Shown here: piece after piece, positions 53,672-63,448 of the stretch
Layout: the number at the start of each line of letters is the position of its first letter
Numbering within the stretch: position 1 is the stretch's first letter
Assembly: GCF_000755285.1 (NCBI RefSeq)
Contig: NZ_BBMK01000010.1
Coordinates: 1-64,000 of the forward strand
Length of the DNA stretch: 64,000 nt
Direction of reading: 5' to 3'
Source of the DNA: Nonlabens ulvanivorans
Lineage (GTDB): Bacteria > Bacteroidota > Bacteroidia > Flavobacteriales > Flavobacteriaceae
Notes under the pieces: generated by a model
Databases searched by the model: none
What the model was told of the DNA's origin: nothing
What the model saw: only the letters and a program-made list of their open reading frames with translations
Translations under genes and position numbers: made by a program

Positions 53672-56612
53672 TTGAGAGTTTTTATCTGCTTTTATTTTCT
53701 ACTGTGTAACTTAATCACGGCACAGCAACCGGTTTCCATACACTTAACAGAGCAAGATGGATTACCCGACAAAGAATTCTATGGAATTGCTGAAGACAGT
53801 AAGGGATTTATATGGATCGCCGGCAATAAAGGTTTAACCAGATTTGATGGTAAAAACTATAAAACGTATTCACATCCAAAAAAACGTGGGCTTTCCGTTT
53901 TTGAAATTAATGTGGATCAACAAGATCGTATCTGGTGTATAAATATTTCTGGCCAAATTTTTTATGTAGAAAATGATGAATTAATACTTTTTAAGGATTT
54001 AAAAAAAGATCTAACGGAATGTTACCCGAACTGGCCATCTATGATCACCAACTGGTGATAAGCTGTCATCTATTTGTTAAGGTATATGATTTGAAATCTG
54101 GATTAGAATATTCTGAGTTTGAAAAGAATGAAAACGAGATAATCTTAAATCCCTTTATTATAGATCATAAAGTTGTGTTTACTTTTAAAAATGATCTTTA
54201 TACTTTAGAAAATAACAAGCCAGTATTATGGGAAAAACTACCTAAAAACCTCACCGCTTTTAAAAATAAGCGAGGAATCAAAGAAATCGTAGGTTACTTA
54301 GGAAATAATAGAACGCTCTTTATTTATCAAAATAATTTAAAAGAGACATTCATAGAATTATTAGATAACGGAATATGGAAAAAACCATCAACATCTCATA
54401 AATTAAATGAGGTGAGAATAACTCAAATTAAAAAAATAGAAAATGATATATGGATTTGTACCTCAAAAGGGGTTTTTATAATGCACTTGGATAATCGTGA
54501 TGAACTGATTTATAAAAAAACCATACTAAATGATATTTTCACGTCAGACATTATAAAAGATCGTGATGATAATTACTGGGTAACAACCACATCTCATGGG
54601 ATATTTGTATTTCCTAATATCCATATAGAAAAGGTTGATCTTCCAGAAAAAACAGGAGATTCCAAAGTCCTAGAATCAAACGCAAATCAAACTCTATATA
54701 TAGGTACATCAACAGGAGCTGCGTTTCAGTTCAACTCTAGTACTAAATCATTAGAGAAATTAAACATAGAAGGTGATAGATCAGTAAGTGAAATTATTTA
54801 TGACCCTTATAGAGATCAAAAGACATTTCTACAAGATATAGTAGTCACCACACTCAATGCAAAGAACGAGCCTGTTGAAAAATCATTGGACTACGGTACC
54901 GTAAAAAGGGCTTTGTTTATATCTGCCGACAGTCTTCTGGTAGTGAGCTCAAACAAGGCCGCTGTTGTTGATTTTAAATCAATAGAAGTAGAAATGAAAA
55001 AATTTAAAATCAATTATCCTAAAAGGGGGGCTACACTTGTTTCTACGATTCCATAAGTGGAGACCGCTATTTTGCTCTAGTCGACGAGTTGATTAAAGTT
55101 TCTAAAGACGGAGATTCAAATATTTTATTAAAAAATAACGGTGATAACATATTAACAGGATCGATAGACATGGATTCTAGAAACCATTTATGGATCGGCA
55201 CTTATAATGAAGGACTTTATGAGTTCTATAATGATCAAATGATTAAAAAGTGGTCCACAGAAAATGGCTTGCTATCTAATAACATTAATAAAATTAAAGT
55301 AGATACCAATTTTTTATGGATTACAACAGATCAAGGAATCCAGCGATTATGCTTAAAAACAAATACTTTTAAAAACCTGACTAAACAAGATGGGATTCCA
55401 TCCTACTCTATTAATGATATAGAAGTATTGAATGAAAAAGTGTTTTTTGCAAGTAACTCAGGCGTTTTCTGTATCGATAAAGAATTTACTTTTAAAAACT
55501 TTAAACCTATTGAAATCTATTTTACCGACGTTGAGATAAACTACAAAAAAGCAGAACTAAAATCTCAATATTTTTTAAAACAAGATGAGAGTCAATTTCA
55601 GGTCAGCTTTAATTCAAATGGCTTACGAGCTATGACCAGTGGCAATTATGAGTACCGACTTCATGGTCTTTTTAATGAATGGAACAGTATCCCTACAGGA
55701 AGTAACAATATCATATTCCCATCTATCCCACAAGGTAGATACACCTTACAATTACGTGCAGTAGATACCGATGGAACAACCAGTGATCTAGAAGAAATTA
55801 GAATTCAAGTAACCATTCCTTTTTATAAAAAGAACTGGTTTTGGATTATAGTCATGTCTATTTTAATTGCTGGTTTAGTTATCTACTATAGGTGGCAATT
55901 ACGCTTTCGCGAAAGCGAGAAAAACAAACAACTTCTTTCTCTACAAAAGGAGAAGGAAATGATAAATCTTAAATTAGAAAACCTACGCTCGCAGATGAAT
56001 CCGCATTTTGTATTTAATGCATTGAATTCTATCCAAGAATACATCATGAAAAATCAGCGAGTACAGGCAGGAGATTATTTGGGGGGGAAATTTGCCGATT
56101 TAATAAGAACTTATCTCGATCATAGTGTTAAAGGTCGCATCACAGTTCAAGAAGAAATAGACAGTTTAAACATGTATCTAGAGTTAGAACAACTGCGTTT
56201 TGAAGAACGATTGCAATATGAAATAAAGATAGATATAGAACAAAATCCAGATCATTTCTTTATTCCTACCATGTTAATCCAACCTTATGTAGAGAATGCC
56301 CTTAAACATGGACTGCTACATATAGAAGGAGAACGATTACTTAACGTTACATTCTCACTAGATGCGGCACAACATCTTATTATTTGTACTGTTGATGACA
56401 ATGGAATAGGTCGAGAAAAGGCAAGAGAGATACAGGCCAAAAGATTAAGACATCACAAATCGTTTGCCACAAAAGCTACTGATGATCGCATTTCTTTACT
56501 CAATTATGTACTGGAAAAAGAAGCCAGTATAGAAATTACCGATAAGCACAATGGCACTCAAGCTACAGGAACACTAGTAACCATTAAGATACCATATACC
56601 ACAGAAGGATGA
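53672..56612 (+). pseudogene. propeller-type sensor histidine kinase, two frameshifts
   Basis: About 980 residues of a periplasmic-sensor kinase in three fragments. A signal peptide (MRVFICFYFLLCNLITAQ), many two-component-regulator propeller repeats (GLPDKEFYGIAEDSKGFIWIAGNKGLTRFDG), a Y_Y_Y domain (NEYRLHGLFNEWNSIPTGSNNIIFPSIPQGRYTLQLRAVD), one membrane span (WFWIIVMSILIAGLVIYY), and a LytS-type kinase (NPHFVFNALNSIQEYI, HATPase with DNGIGREKA). Frames are lost at about 54016 and at a six-G run, 55025-55030 (four give KRGYTCFYDSISG). A seven-G tract at 56081-56087 gives YLGGKFADLIR where the family has one residue fewer. Stop overlaps the regulator start. Confidence 0.88.
55902..55917. repeat. 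16-bp palindrome, perfect copy, in the kinase gene
   Basis: Read as RFRESE just after the membrane span, the third reading frame used by this repeat. Confidence 0.95.
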
Positions 56613-57358
56613 AAGCACTGATCATAGATGATGAGCCTAAGGCAAGAGAAGTACTTAAAATATTACTGGAAGATCACTGCCCAGAAGTACACACTATTAT
56701 AACAGCACCAAATTTACTTCAAGGTGTTGAGCTTATAAAAAATGAATCACCTGATCTCGTATTTTTAGATATAGAGATGCCGAGACATAGTGGTCTAGAA
56801 ATCACAGAATTTATAGATAAAAATCATTTTAACTTTGAAATCATTTTCACAACTGCCTACAGTGATTATGCTATACAAGCATTTCAATTAAATGCGATAG
56901 ATTATTTATTGAAACCACTAAGCCCAGAGAAATTAAAACAGGCCCTTAAAAAAGTGATTGAATTAAGAGGTAAAACACAACTTACTGAACGACTTCTAGA
57001 ATTAAAAAACAGCTTTAAGGAAGCTAATTTTTCTAAAATTGCACTTCCCTATTCTGATGGAATAAAATTTGTTGAATTTGATAATATCATCGCTATAAAA
57101 GCAGATGGGATGTATACAGAATTTCATATCATCGGAAAAGAAAAAATAATAGTAAGTAAACCACTCAAACACTTTACAGATATACTCGACAGCTTAAAAA
57201 CATTTTATAAACCACACCGCTCTTACCTCATCAATTTGAGACATATTAAAGAATACGTGCGTAAAGATGGTGGTTATATCCTTATGGAAAACGATATTGA
57301 CGTATTGATATCTAAAGATAAAAGAGAAGAATTTTTAACAATAGTACAGAGTATATAG
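56609..57358 (+). CDS. LytTR family response regulator
   Basis: 249 residues: a receiver domain (KALIIDDEPKAREVLKILLEDHCPEV, phosphorylation Asp in VFLDIEMPRHSG, KPLSPEKLKQAL) and a C-terminal LytTR DNA-binding domain (IALPYSDGIKFVEFDNIIAIKADGMYTEFHIIG, FYKPHRSYLINLRHIKEYVRKDGGYILMEND). Its ATG overlaps the kinase stop by four bases, so they are a cognate pair. The adhesin-like gene downstream on the same strand is a possible target. Confidence 0.93.
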   Translation: MKALIIDDEPKAREVLKILLEDHCPEVHTIITAPNLLQGVELIKNESPDLVFLDIEMPRHSGLEITEFIDKNHFNFEIIFTTAYSDYAIQAFQLNAIDYLLKPLSPEKLKQALKKVIELRGKTQLTERLLELKNSFKEANFSKIALPYSDGIKFVEFDNIIAIKADGMYTEFHIIGKEKIIVSKPLKHFTDILDSLKTFYKPHRSYLINLRHIKEYVRKDGGYILMENDIDVLISKDKREEFLTIVQSI

Positions 57359-57642
57359 TTAGGTAAAATATAATACCTATTATGGCATTAAGAGTATTAA
57401 CTTAAATTCAAAATAGAGAATAATTGTACAACAAAATTAATTCTCAACGGTAGATTCTATATCATAAAAATTCATTGTTAACATACTTCAAAGGTAATTT
57501 CATAACAATTTTGTATATATCGTCTTTAACTCAATAAGTTGAATAAAACCTTTATAAGTTGAGAATGTACTTTCATAAGTTCTTATAAAAATCAGTATTC
57601 CTCTTACCGCACTTTTGTGGTTGTAAACTAATTAATACAATC

Positions 57643-59871
57643 ATGAAAAAAACATTACCTTTTTTAATTATCGCTTTTCTATTTTCATTAGGCGCTAATG
57701 CTCAATTACCTGCAGGCGCACTTTACGACTTCACATTTACTAATGGAAGTCTAGTTAATCAAGCATCACCTGGAACTGCAGATCTTACCGATAACAATCA
57801 GAGCGCCCAACTAGTTGCAGATCGCACAGGAAGTTCAAATGATGCTTACAGAATGAATACCGATAACTTTATAAATACCCGACAAGGTAATACTAGTGAT
57901 CAAAAAGAAGTAAGTATAAGTTTCTGGATGAGAGCAAACGATTCTGACATAACCGCTACACTTACCCAGTTACTTTTAATAGATAGCCCTAATGGATATT
58001 TTAATATTAGAATCGATAACAGCGTTCCTGCCGATGGAAAAAAATTATCATTCTATTCTAGAGGCAGCACTACTAGTGGCGATCGTTTTGCTAGTGGAAG
58101 AAAAAGCATTCCTTCTTTGCTAGATGGCCAGTGGCATCACATTGGTATTACTACTGCGGTAACAGGAAGTACTATAAATTTCACAACCTATGTAGATGGA
58201 GTCGAAGAAACTAACTTTCAACAATTTGCACTTAGCAACCCTAATTCAGGAAGCGCGCCGTTGTTTTTATCAGATCCTAGAATGGTTGTAGCACCACAAG
58301 GTGGTTTCCCTGGTTCTATAGACGATATCAAATATTATCAACGCACTTTAACAAGTGCTGAGGTTACAGCACTTGCAAACGACAACGCGCCTCCAACTAT
58401 AGGAAGTGAAGTCTATGTTAATACCAGTGCAACTGGAACAGGTACAGGAGCAGACTGGACAAATGCATATACTAATCTAAGATTAGCACTAGACAACCAC
58501 CCAGGGAAAGATTTTTGGGTAGCCGCTGGAACTTATACCATCGCTGATGGAACTATAGCTGGTAAATCTTCATCCTTTATAATAACAGATAATACAAATG
58601 TATACGGAGGTTTTAACGGCACAGAATCGCTACTCGCTGACCGTGATCCTGTTGCAAACGAAACCATTATTACTGGTGACCAATCTAATGACGATATTGC
58701 TACTGGCTTGAATGAATCCTCAACAGATCGCAGCGATAATATTTACACCGTTATTAAAGTAGCCGGCGATAACATCACTATAGATGGAATAACGATTACA
58801 GGTGGTCATGCAAACGGCACAATAGGTGATGACAGAAGTGGTTCTGCTATTAAGGTGACGCCAGGAAACGGTAATGGTCTTCTTGTTACAAATTGCACAT
58901 TCAAGTCTAATTTCTCCTTAGCTGCTGGTGCATTTCACGTGCCGCTTACCGGTAGTAGTGCTACCATGATTATAGACCGCTGTGTATTTACAAAAAATGT
59001 AGCGCAACTGGCGCCGGTAATTTATGGCTCCATACAAACGTCAAATATCACTTTAGACCTTACACTAAGCAATAGCTTAATTTATGATAACAGTACCATA
59101 GACGTATCCACAGGAAGTCAAACTGGGAATATGATTTGGTTTAGAAGCGATATAGGTTTAGGACAGTTCGATGGAACCATTACAAACAACACCATAACTG
59201 GAAATTCAACAAATCAACCAAGTTCGTCAAATAGAGGTGTTTTGTGGCTTACGCGTATTCAGGGTTTTTCTAACATTGATGTCACTAACAACATTATCGT
59301 AGGGAATACAAATGGAGCCATGAACCTACAGGCAATTGCAGTTCCTTCAGGAAATTTCAACTATCCTAATGATACACGTTTAATTAATAATCTCACGAGC
59401 TCAAGCATTCAATCCTCAGGATCTTTTTTGCTATTTAATAATATAACCGGTACTGCAATGTTCAACGACGCAGCGAACAATGATTTCACGTTAGCCGCTA
59501 GCTCTCAAGCAATCAACGCTGGAGATAACAATGAGGTGCCCGCAACAAATTTATACGACTTATTAGGCAATGACCGCATTGCTAATACAACCGTAGACAT
59601 GGGTGCATACGAGTTCGGAGCAACCGCAGGAATTGAAGAAAACAGCAAACTAGATTTCAGTCTCTATCCTAATCCTGCGATTGATATGATCACCGTTGCT
59701 ATTGACCATAACGCTTTCGCGAAAGCTAACATCTACAACCTACAAGGTCAATTAATAGCCTCATCGCAAGAGTCAAGCATTCAAATATCTGATTTAACAG
59801 CTGGAATGTATATTATTAAGATAGAAACTACAAATGGAACAACAGCCACACAGCAGTTTATTAAAAAATAA
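57643..59871 (+). CDS. LamG and right-handed parallel beta-helix protein with T9SS sorting domain
   Basis: 742 residues, surface-exposed. Signal peptide (MKKTLPFLIIAFLFSLGANAQ); a LamG/concanavalin-type domain (about residues 40-240, SFWMRANDSDITATL, GQWHHIGITTAVTG, SIDDIKYYQRTLTSAEVTALAND); a right-handed parallel beta-helix of the choice-of-anchor Q type (VAGDNITIDGITITGGHANG, NLLDVTNNIIVGN repeats); and a type A T9SS C-terminal domain (FSLYPNPAIDMITVAIDHNAFAKANIYNLQGQLIASS). Probably adhesin or carbohydrate-binding. A palindrome copy is in the sorting domain. Confidence 0.88.
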   Translation: MKKTLPFLIIAFLFSLGANAQLPAGALYDFTFTNGSLVNQASPGTADLTDNNQSAQLVADRTGSSNDAYRMNTDNFINTRQGNTSDQKEVSISFWMRANDSDITATLTQLLLIDSPNGYFNIRIDNSVPADGKKLSFYSRGSTTSGDRFASGRKSIPSLLDGQWHHIGITTAVTGSTINFTTYVDGVEETNFQQFALSNPNSGSAPLFLSDPRMVVAPQGGFPGSIDDIKYYQRTLTSAEVTALANDNAPPTIGSEVYVNTSATGTGTGADWTNAYTNLRLALDNHPGKDFWVAAGTYTIADGTIAGKSSSFIITDNTNVYGGFNGTESLLADRDPVANETIITGDQSNDDIATGLNESSTDRSDNIYTVIKVAGDNITIDGITITGGHANGTIGDDRSGSAIKVTPGNGNGLLVTNCTFKSNFSLAAGAFHVPLTGSSATMIIDRCVFTKNVAQLAPVIYGSIQTSNITLDLTLSNSLIYDNSTIDVSTGSQTGNMIWFRSDIGLGQFDGTITNNTITGNSTNQPSSSNRGVLWLTRIQGFSNIDVTNNIIVGNTNGAMNLQAIAVPSGNFNYPNDTRLINNLTSSSIQSSGSFLLFNNITGTAMFNDAANNDFTLAASSQAINAGDNNEVPATNLYDLLGNDRIANTTVDMGAYEFGATAGIEENSKLDFSLYPNPAIDMITVAIDHNAFAKANIYNLQGQLIASSQESSIQISDLTAGMYIIKIETTNGTTATQQFIKK
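59712..59726. repeat. palindrome copy, 15 of 16 bp, in the T9SS adhesin gene
   Basis: Encodes AFAKA in HNAFAKANIYN, within the conserved sorting domain. Confidence 0.92.
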
Positions 59872-59951
59872 AGTGAAGATGAACATGACTGCTTTTTACA
59901 GTAATTTAGAGCAGTTATAGAAAGAGCAATTCCTTATGAAAGCTAGGGTAA

Positions 59952-59987
59952 ACGAGTCGCTTTATAATATAAGCGGCTCGTTTTTTT
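59952..59987 (+). terminator. terminator of the LamG gene
   Basis: An 11-bp stem (ACGAGTCGCTT/AAGCGGCTCGT, one G-T) with an 8-nt loop and seven T, 80 bp past the stop. Confidence 0.88.
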
Positions 59988-60047
59988 ATGTGATATTTTG
60001 ATAGTTTCATTTTAGTAAAAGCGAAACACAATTGTTATCTTTAACCT

Positions 60048-60485
60048 ATGAAAAATAATGTGCTATTTATTATTCTATTATATCTTATAAGTTGGAACGC
60101 TAGCTCACAAATAGATAATGGTAGTGACCTAGAACAATTCAACTTATATGTATTACCACAGGCACAAATTGAAGTGAAACTAAGTTTTGACAGCAGGATA
60201 CTACGTAACGATCCTAGAGCTTTTTCAGTAACTCCAGGACGTGAAGGTATTGATATGATGGCCATCTATAGAGAAAAAGAAGATCTAGAAGAAAAAGAAT
60301 ACACGCCATATGTCGTTGCTCACTTTGAACTTAAGAGACAACAACAGCAGCAACAAAACACCTTATCTAGACCATCAAGTCTTAGCGTACAAAACCCATA
60401 CTACAGTAATTCAAATTTTGCTTTTCAACAATTGCGCCGACAAAGTTATTTCAATCAATTATACAGACCTATTTACAGATATTAA
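60048..60485 (+). CDS. hypothetical secreted protein with Gln-rich stretch
   Basis: 145 residues. Signal peptide (MKNNVLFIILLYLISWNASSQ), a region of about 70 residues, then a run of six glutamines (KRQQQQQQN) and an Asn/Ser/Tyr/Arg-rich tail ending YNQLYRPIYRY-like. The tail looks disordered. It directly precedes pepT (the stop is next to its ATG) but shows no enzymatic features. I do not recognise it. Confidence 0.6.
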   Translation: MKNNVLFIILLYLISWNASSQIDNGSDLEQFNLYVLPQAQIEVKLSFDSRILRNDPRAFSVTPGREGIDMMAIYREKEDLEEKEYTPYVVAHFELKRQQQQQQNTLSRPSSLSVQNPYYSNSNFAFQQLRRQSYFNQLYRPIYRY

Positions 60486-61733
60486 ATGATCAATAAACAA
60501 GAAATTACAGACAGATTCATAAGTTACATTACTATTGATACAGAATCTGACCCTAATAGCGAAACTACACCTAGTACCGAAAAGCAATGGGATCTCGCTC
60601 GCAAGCTTCATCAAGAATTAATTGACATGGGAATGAGTGATGTGAGCATTGATAAAAATGCTTATGTCATGGCTACATTACCATCTAACGTAGATCATGA
60701 TACGCCAGTTATAGGTTTTATATCACATTTTGATAGTACACCAGACTTTACAGGAAAAGACATCAAGCCACAAATCATACACGATTATGATGGTGGCGAT
60801 ATACCACTTAAAGGTAGTGACCTGGTTTTAACACCAGACTATTTTGAATCTTTAACGCAATATAAAGGGCAAACTATAATAACAACCGATGGTACTACCC
60901 TACTTGCTGCAGATGACAAAGCCGGTATTACAGAAATAATGACAGCGATGAAGGTAATGATTGACAATCCATCTTTAAAGCATGGAACCATTAAAGTAGG
61001 TTTTACACCAGATGAAGAAATAGGACGTGGCGCACATAAATTTGATGTTGAGAAATTTGGTGCTGACTGGGCTTACACGATGGACGGCAGTCAAATAGGT
61101 GAGCTAGAATATGAAAACTTTAACGCTGCTGGCGCTGTGGTGACATTCCATGGTAAAATTGTACATCCTGGATATGCCAAAGGAAAGATGATCAACTCTA
61201 TGTATATCGCGCAAGAGTTTATAGAATCTCTTCCTAGAATGGAAACACCAGAGCATACTGAAGATTACCAAGGTTTTTTTCATTTACACAATATGAAAGG
61301 TGCTGTTGAAAAAACAGAACTACAATATATCATTAGAGACCATGATCGCGGCCATTTTGAGGCACGCAAAGAAGTCATGAATAAACTTGTTACTGATCTA
61401 AATGCACAATATGATCGTGAGGCTGTAACCATTGAAATTAAAGATCAGTATTTCAACATGCGTGAGAAAGTTGAGCCAGTAATGCATATTGTTGATGTGG
61501 CAGAGAAAGCTATGCGTGAACTGGGCATAGAACCACTTATCAAACCTATACGTGGTGGAACAGACGGCTCTCAATTAAGTTATATGGGATTACCATGCCC
61601 TAATATTTTTGCAGGTGGCCATAATTTTCATGGACCTTATGAGTACGTACCTGTTGAAAGCATGATGAAGGCTACAGAAGTTATAGTGAAAATAGCAGAG
61701 TTAGTCGCTATGGACACTATTGATAAACAATAA
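60486..61733 (+). CDS. pepT: tripeptide aminopeptidase PepT (M20 family)
   Basis: 415 residues, a co-catalytic zinc peptidase. Metal/catalytic motifs: GFISHFDSTPDF (His, Asp), LLAADDKAGITEIM (bridging Asp), FTPDEEIGRGA (Glu), DWAYTMDGSQIGELEYENFNA, and IRGGTDGSQLSYMGLPCPNIFAGG with NFHGPYEYVPVESMM. It removes the N-terminal residue of tripeptides in the cytoplasm. It starts immediately after the previous gene and is followed by a barrel gene. Confidence 0.95.
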   Translation: MINKQEITDRFISYITIDTESDPNSETTPSTEKQWDLARKLHQELIDMGMSDVSIDKNAYVMATLPSNVDHDTPVIGFISHFDSTPDFTGKDIKPQIIHDYDGGDIPLKGSDLVLTPDYFESLTQYKGQTIITTDGTTLLAADDKAGITEIMTAMKVMIDNPSLKHGTIKVGFTPDEEIGRGAHKFDVEKFGADWAYTMDGSQIGELEYENFNAAGAVVTFHGKIVHPGYAKGKMINSMYIAQEFIESLPRMETPEHTEDYQGFFHLHNMKGAVEKTELQYIIRDHDRGHFEARKEVMNKLVTDLNAQYDREAVTIEIKDQYFNMREKVEPVMHIVDVAEKAMRELGIEPLIKPIRGGTDGSQLSYMGLPCPNIFAGGHNFHGPYEYVPVESMMKATEVIVKIAELVAMDTIDKQ

Positions 61734-61798
61734 AATTTAATTTAGATATCGACGCAACGATATTCCTATTATTACATCTAGTAACTACAAACTAAACT

Positions 61799-62398
61799 AT
61801 GAAAAAAATACTTATAACAGCGATTGCACTTTGTACATTGAGCATTGCTATGGGTCAAGAACAAGAACTTACAGACTCGCAAGAAAGAATGGATGAATTC
61901 AATTCTGTAAAGAAACATGAAGTTAGTCTAGATGTTATTGCAGCTATAGGTGGTCTAGGTATCAACCCAAGATATGAGTATGTTTTAGGAAGGTATTCTG
62001 GTGTAGGAGTTGATCTTAATATCGGGATTTTTGATAACGATGATAATTTTGAATATATAGAAACATTTAGTTTAACGCCATATTACAGACAGTACTTTTT
62101 TTCAAAAGAAGATTATGGTGCTAAAGGCTTTTATGGAGAAGGCTTTGTAAAAGTTTTCACGTTTGATGATGGTTATTTTGTAGGAGATCCTTTTGGCCCA
62201 GGAAGTTATAGGACTGACTCATATACTGAAGCAGCAATTGGTGTTGGAATAGGATGGAAATGGGTGAGCGACAGCGGTTTCTTAATTGATGTAGGTTTTG
62301 GAGTAGGTCGTAATTTAGGCATTGCCAGTGATCCTAGAGATTATGAACTACCTGCCGTTACTGGCCGTGGTGGTGTCAACTTTGGATGGAGATTCTAG
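61799..62398 (+). CDS. outer membrane beta-barrel-like protein
   Basis: 199 residues with a signal peptide (MKKILITAIALCTLSIAMGQ) and beta strands (VSLDVIAAIGGLGINPRYEYVLGRYSGVGVDLNIGIF; YGEGFVKVFTFDDGYF; GVGIGWKWVSDSGFLIDVGFGVGRNLG) ending in GRGGVNFGWRF. Resembles the DUF3575-like OmpA-type barrels of Bacteroidota. Function unknown. A terminator follows. Confidence 0.78.
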   Translation: MKKILITAIALCTLSIAMGQEQELTDSQERMDEFNSVKKHEVSLDVIAAIGGLGINPRYEYVLGRYSGVGVDLNIGIFDNDDNFEYIETFSLTPYYRQYFFSKEDYGAKGFYGEGFVKVFTFDDGYFVGDPFGPGSYRTDSYTEAAIGVGIGWKWVSDSGFLIDVGFGVGRNLGIASDPRDYELPAVTGRGGVNFGWRF

Positions 62399-62420
62399 AT
62401 TAAGATTTAAATAAAACATC

Positions 62421-62450
62421 AATACGAGCCTTTCGGCTCGTATTTTTTTT
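62421..62450 (+). terminator. terminator of the barrel gene
   Basis: A 10-bp stem (AATACGAGCC) with a TTTC loop followed by eight T. Confidence 0.9.
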
Positions 62451-62477
62451 ACCTTTCTTTTATCAAAATTTTTGATA

Positions 62478-62847
62478 ATGGCAAATCCAAAAGCTCAAAA
62501 TACCACAGAGTATATCTCTTTTTTTCCTAAATGGAAATCTCATTTTAATGCTATTCACAAAGTTTTACAAAACACAGAATTGGAGGAAACTATAAAATGG
62601 GGGCGCGCCCTGCTATACCTATGATGGAAGGAACTTAATAGGAATGATAGGATTTAAATATCATTGTGCTGTGTGGTTTCATAAAGGAGCCCTTTTACTA
62701 GATGATAACGATGTTCTTATAAACGCACAACCTGGTAAAACACAACTATTGAGACAATTGCGCTATAATGAGAATGATGTCGTTGATATAAAACTGCTTG
62801 AAGTCTATATTCAAGAAGCTATAGGGATAGAAAAAAATAATACATAA
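62478..62847 (+). pseudogene. DUF1801 family protein, one frameshift
   Basis: The reading from 62478 is MANPKAQNTTEYISFFPKWKSHFNAIHKVLQNTELEETIKWG; past a five-G run at 62599-62603 (four expected) the other frame continues APCYTYDGRNLIGMIGFKYHCAVWFHKGALLLDDNDVLINAQPGKTQLLRQLRY, the DUF1801 (YdhG-like) core. The corrected protein is about 122 residues, and other members are often about 130-200. It ends one base into the start of the SRPBCC gene, a coupled pair. Probably an intact gene. Confidence 0.8.
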
Positions 62848-63338
62848 TGCCAGATTTACATTTAAAGACTTATATAAAAGCGCCTATTGAAATAGTTTTT
62901 GATCTAGCTAGAAGCATCGATTTACACATGCTATCTCTAGAACACACCAATGAGAAGGCAATAGCAGGAAGAACAACTGGACTGGTAAAGAAAGACGAAA
63001 CGGTAACCTGGCGTGCAAAACATCTAGGAATCACACAAATGCTTACCAGTCATATCACAGACGTAGAACCTCATCACTTTTTTGCAGATAAAATGGTAAG
63101 TGGAGCATTTAAAAACTTTAGACACGAGCATCATTTTGAAAAGTTAGAAAATGGCGACACCTTTATGAAAGATCTATTTTCTTATACATCACCACTAGGG
63201 ATTTTAGGCATTATCGCAGATAAGCTTTTCTTAGAAAACTACATGACTAAATTATTAGAGCAACGCAATTTGACACTCAAACAGGTCGCTGAAGATGGTA
63301 GATGGAAAGAGTTGCCAGGTATGGAAAAGCACTTATAA
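62847..63338 (+). CDS. SRPBCC family protein
   Basis: 163 residues with the START/SRPBCC-like opening LKTYIKAPIEIVFDLARSIDLHMLSLEHT, then HHFFADKMVSGAFKNFRHEHHFEKLENGDTFMKDLFSYTSPLGILG and a helical C terminus, as in cell-division-inhibitor-like/ligand-binding proteins of flavobacteria. Function unknown; a hydrophobic ligand pocket is typical of the fold. It overlaps the DUF1801 gene by one base. Confidence 0.82.
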   Translation: MPDLHLKTYIKAPIEIVFDLARSIDLHMLSLEHTNEKAIAGRTTGLVKKDETVTWRAKHLGITQMLTSHITDVEPHHFFADKMVSGAFKNFRHEHHFEKLENGDTFMKDLFSYTSPLGILGIIADKLFLENYMTKLLEQRNLTLKQVAEDGRWKELPGMEKHL

Positions 63339-63400
63339 ACTTATGATCTGTTCTTAATTGTAATAAAGCTCAACTTTTAATAATCTCCATTTTAAATATA

Positions 63401-63428
63401 AAAAACCCTTGATTTCTCAAGGGTTTTT
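63401..63428. terminator. bidirectional terminator
   Basis: A 12-bp stem (AAAAACCCTTGA) with a TTTC loop and T-runs on both strands, between the SRPBCC gene and yajC. Confidence 0.9.
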
Positions 63429-63448
63429 CATTTATGAAGCATTACTTC

